Shown: positions 48,069 to 49,772 of the stretch, piece after piece
How positions within the stretch are numbered: position 1 is the first letter of the stretch
Layout: each line of letters starts with the position of its first letter
From: Phycisphaerales bacterium
GTDB lineage: Bacteria; Planctomycetota; Phycisphaerae; Phycisphaerales; SM1A02
Length of the DNA stretch: 49,772 bases
NCBI GenBank assembly: GCA_014238205.1
Contig: JABABM010000017.1
Span: forward strand, 1 to 49,772
Direction: 5' to 3'
The notes under the pieces: model-generated
Seen by the model: only the letters and a program-made list of their open reading frames with translations
Told to the model about the DNA's origin: nothing
Databases searched by the model: none
Position numbers and translations under genes: made by a program

Positions 48069-48194
48069 TTAGGTGAAGCGAATGGGGGAAGGGGCTGTCT
48101 GCTCACTTGTTGCTGACACATCCTTAGTTGCGGAGGGAGAGCCCTCCTGCGACGCAGTCTTCAGCGGTTCTTGTTCTGGTTTCTTTTTTGGCAT
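48069..48194 (-). CDS. Small 41-residue basic, Ser/Thr-rich ORF
   Basis: ATG at 48194-48192 with AAGGAG exactly 7 nt upstream; stop TAA at 48071-48069. The product starts MPKKKPEQEPLKTASQEG and ends PSPIRFT. It is Lys/Glu/Ser/Pro/Thr-rich and would be disordered. No family is recognised. It lies upstream of the desaturase and between the 44-bp repeats. Good ribosome binding site is the main support; coding is not proven. Confidence 0.45.
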   Translation of the reverse strand: MPKKKPEQEPLKTASQEGSPSATKDVSATSEQTAPSPIRFT

Positions 48195-48268
48195 TTCGAA
48201 ACTCCTTCTTGGAGAATTCGTCGCTGAATTTGACGGCCTATTCAGACCAATCTACAGCAGGCGCTGTG

Positions 48269-48312
48269 GGGTGGTTGATCTGGTTCCTCAACTACTGACC
48301 CAGGTCACCCAT
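48269..48312. repeat. 44-bp direct repeat, copy B
   Basis: GTTGATCTGGTTCCTCAACTACTGACCCAGGTCACCCAT-type sequence matching 46878-46921. Here it does not end a recognisable gene; the upstream 200 bp show no similarity to the membrane gene. It runs directly into boundary repeat copy 3. Confidence 0.85.
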
Positions 48313-48343
48313 CTGCAAACCAACCCAGCCCCCCGGCATCGCC
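48306..48343. repeat. Boundary/terminator-like repeat, copy 3 (half)
   Basis: CACCCATCTGCAAACCAACC... followed by CAGCCCCCCGGCATCG. It matches 45680-45710 and the left arm after the astacin gene (44988-45016, GCAAACCAACTCAGC then CCCCCGGCAT). The mirrored right arm is missing; the SMP-30 gene ends at 48345. Confidence 0.65.
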
Positions 48344-48344
48344 C

Positions 48345-49259
48345 TCAGGCGCCGAACTTCGGTTCGGGCAGGCCTCGTACGCCCAGCCCGTGAATTGCAA
48401 ACACGCTTCCAGGCTGTGGATGCATTGCCAACTGCTCCGGACTCACGAAGGACTGTTGTGACGTGACGTACATCGTTTCAAGGTCGTCTCCACCAAAGGT
48501 AACGCAGGTGGGGCTGGGAATCGGCATGTCGATTTCCCGATCGAGTCGACCTGTCGGATCGATGCGCATGATCTTGCCTCCAATGTTCAAGGCAAACCAG
48601 TAATACCCCTCGGCATCGACCGTGGCACCATCGATGATCCCCGGCTTGCGATCCTCGAGCGAAAACAGGACCCTGCGGTTATCGATGCGGCCTTCGTCGA
48701 TGTCAAGATCGAAGACATGCACCGCAGCACCCTTCGTGTCCCCGAAATACATCCGCGTGTCATCCGGCGAAAAGGCGATCCCATTGCTGCAGGCGAAGGG
48801 AAAGTCCTCTGCGCACTTGTGGCACGTCAGATCGGGATCGAGGCGGTAGATGTACGACGCACAGTCCTGCAGCCGCCCATCCATGCTGCCGCACCAGTAG
48901 CGTCCGCGTCGATCGATCTTTCCATCGTTCAGTCGGCTGTGTGGCAGGTCAGGCTCGGGATCGATGATCTGCTCGAAGGACCCGGTTTCCAGGTCGACGG
49001 TACAGAACCCCGAGTTCGTGCCTGCGACCAATCCGCCTTTCTGCCTGAAACCAAAGGAACCAACCTGCTGAGACATCGGCCAGGTGTCCCGCTGCCCGGT
49101 CACGATGTTCAATCGCTTCATCGACGGCAGACGTGGGCTTGCCTGCTCCATGGAAGGCCCCGCGTGATCCGACCAGTACAGGGAGGTCTCATCCTGGCAC
49201 CAGAGTGGAGACTCTCCAAGACCGTCATTGCATTCCCAGAGACATTCAATATCACACAT
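48345..49259 (-). CDS. SMP-30/gluconolactonase/LRE family protein
   Basis: 304 residues, six-bladed beta-propeller. Metal and active-site landmarks are GESPLW with Glu16 near the N-terminus, RLNDGKIDRRGRYWCG, CSNGIAFSPDDTRMYFGDT and IIDGATVDAEGYYW. Family members hydrolyse sugar lactones such as gluconolactone using a divalent metal ion. No signal peptide is seen, so it is probably cytoplasmic. It may act in sugar-acid catabolism; no partner genes are present. Confidence 0.9.
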   Translation of the reverse strand: MCDIECLWECNDGLGESPLWCQDETSLYWSDHAGPSMEQASPRLPSMKRLNIVTGQRDTWPMSQQVGSFGFRQKGGLVAGTNSGFCTVDLETGSFEQIIDPEPDLPHSRLNDGKIDRRGRYWCGSMDGRLQDCASYIYRLDPDLTCHKCAEDFPFACSNGIAFSPDDTRMYFGDTKGAAVHVFDLDIDEGRIDNRRVLFSLEDRKPGIIDGATVDAEGYYWFALNIGGKIMRIDPTGRLDREIDMPIPSPTCVTFGGDDLETMYVTSQQSFVSPEQLAMHPQPGSVFAIHGLGVRGLPEPKFGA

Positions 49260-49345
49260 CGTGTTTCATCTATTCCTGCTCAACTGGAGAGGTGTACTTG
49301 TTAACTGCATTAGTTTACCTAGTTGTCTGCACCCACCAAGAACAA

Positions 49346-49367
49346 CACCCCCGTGAAGACGGGGGTG
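49346..49367. terminator. Bidirectional hairpin terminator
   Basis: CACCCCCGT (49346-49354) pairs with ACGGGGGTG (49359-49367) around a GAAG tetraloop. In the minus direction it is followed by TTGTTCTT, so it would end the transcript of the secreted-protein gene on the right. Confidence 0.8.
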
Positions 49368-49395
49368 CTGTGAGTTTATATATGGAGTGGGGGGA

Positions 49396-49772
49396 TCAGT
49401 CGCAGATGCCCCAGTCGTCGATGACCGACAGCAGGTCGAAGACATTGACCACGCCGTCGGCGTTTACATCGCCTGCGCATGAAGCGGGGCAGTCGTCACA
49501 TGAGGCGCCTTCGCCGAGCCAGGTGCCGCCGAAGTTCATGCAGGATGACTCAGTTACAACATCGCAACCAGACGTCACGCAGCAGGCGCCTGTTGGTTCT
49601 CCGCAGTCATCGCAACTCCCCTTTACACCAAGCCATGCGCCCCCCTGCTCGGTGCAACTCGTTTCGGTCAGTGAAACACAGTCCATATTGATGCAGCATG
49701 CACCCCAGGGTTCTGGTTCCTGCAAGGTGTAGACGTACGCCGAGCCGGTGTCCCAGCCATTGTCGTCGTCGT
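49396..49772 (-). CDS. C-terminal part of a secreted GACC-repeat/dockerin-like protein, 5' truncated by the window
   Basis: The frame is open to the window edge. The visible part starts DDDNGWDTGSAYVYTLQEPE, which is like the ends of FG-GAP-type repeats. Two cysteine-rich units of about 35 residues follow, each with GACC...C..VTE.SC...GG.WLG.G.SCDDC. The end carries a single dockerin-like motif (NADGVVNVFDLLSVIDDWGICD). This layout is common in secreted proteins of Phycisphaerales. The tail resembles those of the two metalloproteases at 39-45 kb. Overall function is unknown. Confidence 0.8.
   Translation of the reverse strand, partial: DDDNGWDTGSAYVYTLQEPEPWGACCINMDCVSLTETSCTEQGGAWLGVKGSCDDCGEPTGACCVTSGCDVVTESSCMNFGGTWLGEGASCDDCPASCAGDVNADGVVNVFDLLSVIDDWGICD

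Noticed and set aside
44984..48345. Integron cassette array
   Set aside because: No integrase, and the boundary repeats lack paired RYYYAAC and GTTRRRY core sites; they look like terminators instead.
48073..48393. A 106-codon open frame ending in the SMP-30 region
   Set aside because: It runs across the 44-bp repeat and the boundary repeat, has no ribosome binding site and no recognisable product; the opposite-strand 41-residue ORF is better supported.

Overview
The window looks like a piece of a Planctomycetota genome, most likely a marine member of the Phycisphaerae/Phycisphaerales. This is an inference from gene content. Secreted proteins end in a dockerin-like Asp/Asn-rich tag (DVNDLL/DVLDLL followed by WGxC). 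One has GACC-type cysteine repeats. A bacterial topoisomerase VI pair sits beside ordinary gyrB, and a futalosine-pathway menaquinone gene, prepilin-like and lipoprotein genes are also present. No prophage, IS element or CRISPR array was seen.

Region 1 (1-13.9 kb) is mostly core functions: the 3' part of a Glu/Leu-type amino acid dehydrogenase overlapping a serine/threonine dehydratase-like PLP enzyme; prfB with an intact +1 programmed frameshift site; an aspartate-type aminotransferase; the classical rpsO-pnp pair with a recognisable promoter and a long processed-type hairpin between the genes; a sensor kinase converging on an ANTAR response regulator; top6B-top6A; ndk; and an unusual sigma-70 family factor.

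Region 2 (13.9-38.9 kb) holds a NapH/CcoG-like iron-sulfur membrane protein fused to TPRs, a PTS IIA protein, metK-rsmB, a bifunctional-nuclease family protein overlapping truD, tatC-tadA, a CbpA-like DnaJ, queC overlapping gyrB tail to tail, a Tat-signal lipoprotein amidase, a LON-domain protein, a family 5 uracil-DNA glycosylase, an epimerase fused to a degenerate HAD domain, a branched-chain-type aminotransferase, a pheT-cyclodeaminase-mqnC operon whose PheT lacks the usual N-terminal tRNA-binding domain, three overlapping envelope genes, a CAU tRNA and a lipoprotein metallopeptidase.

Region 3 (39-49.8 kb) is the accessory part. A 1216-residue metzincin and an astacin, both with dockerin-like tails, flank an inositol-monophosphatase family gene. 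After tRNA-Arg(TCT) comes a patch of small orphan lipoprotein and membrane genes, a fatty-acid desaturase and a 41-residue small ORF. The patch carries repeated boundary sequences: a 44-bp direct repeat brackets the desaturase, and a CCAACCCAGCC-type terminator element recurs three times. It is followed by an SMP-30/gluconolactonase family gene and the end of another secreted GACC/dockerin-type protein.

The most notable items are the shuffled-looking cassette patch after tRNA-Arg, the bacterial topoisomerase VI with lysine-rich tails, the epimerase-pseudoHAD fusion, the reduced PheT, the enlarged periplasmic loop of TatC, the prfB frameshift site without its usual Shine-Dalgarno stimulator, and the rpsO-pnp hairpins.
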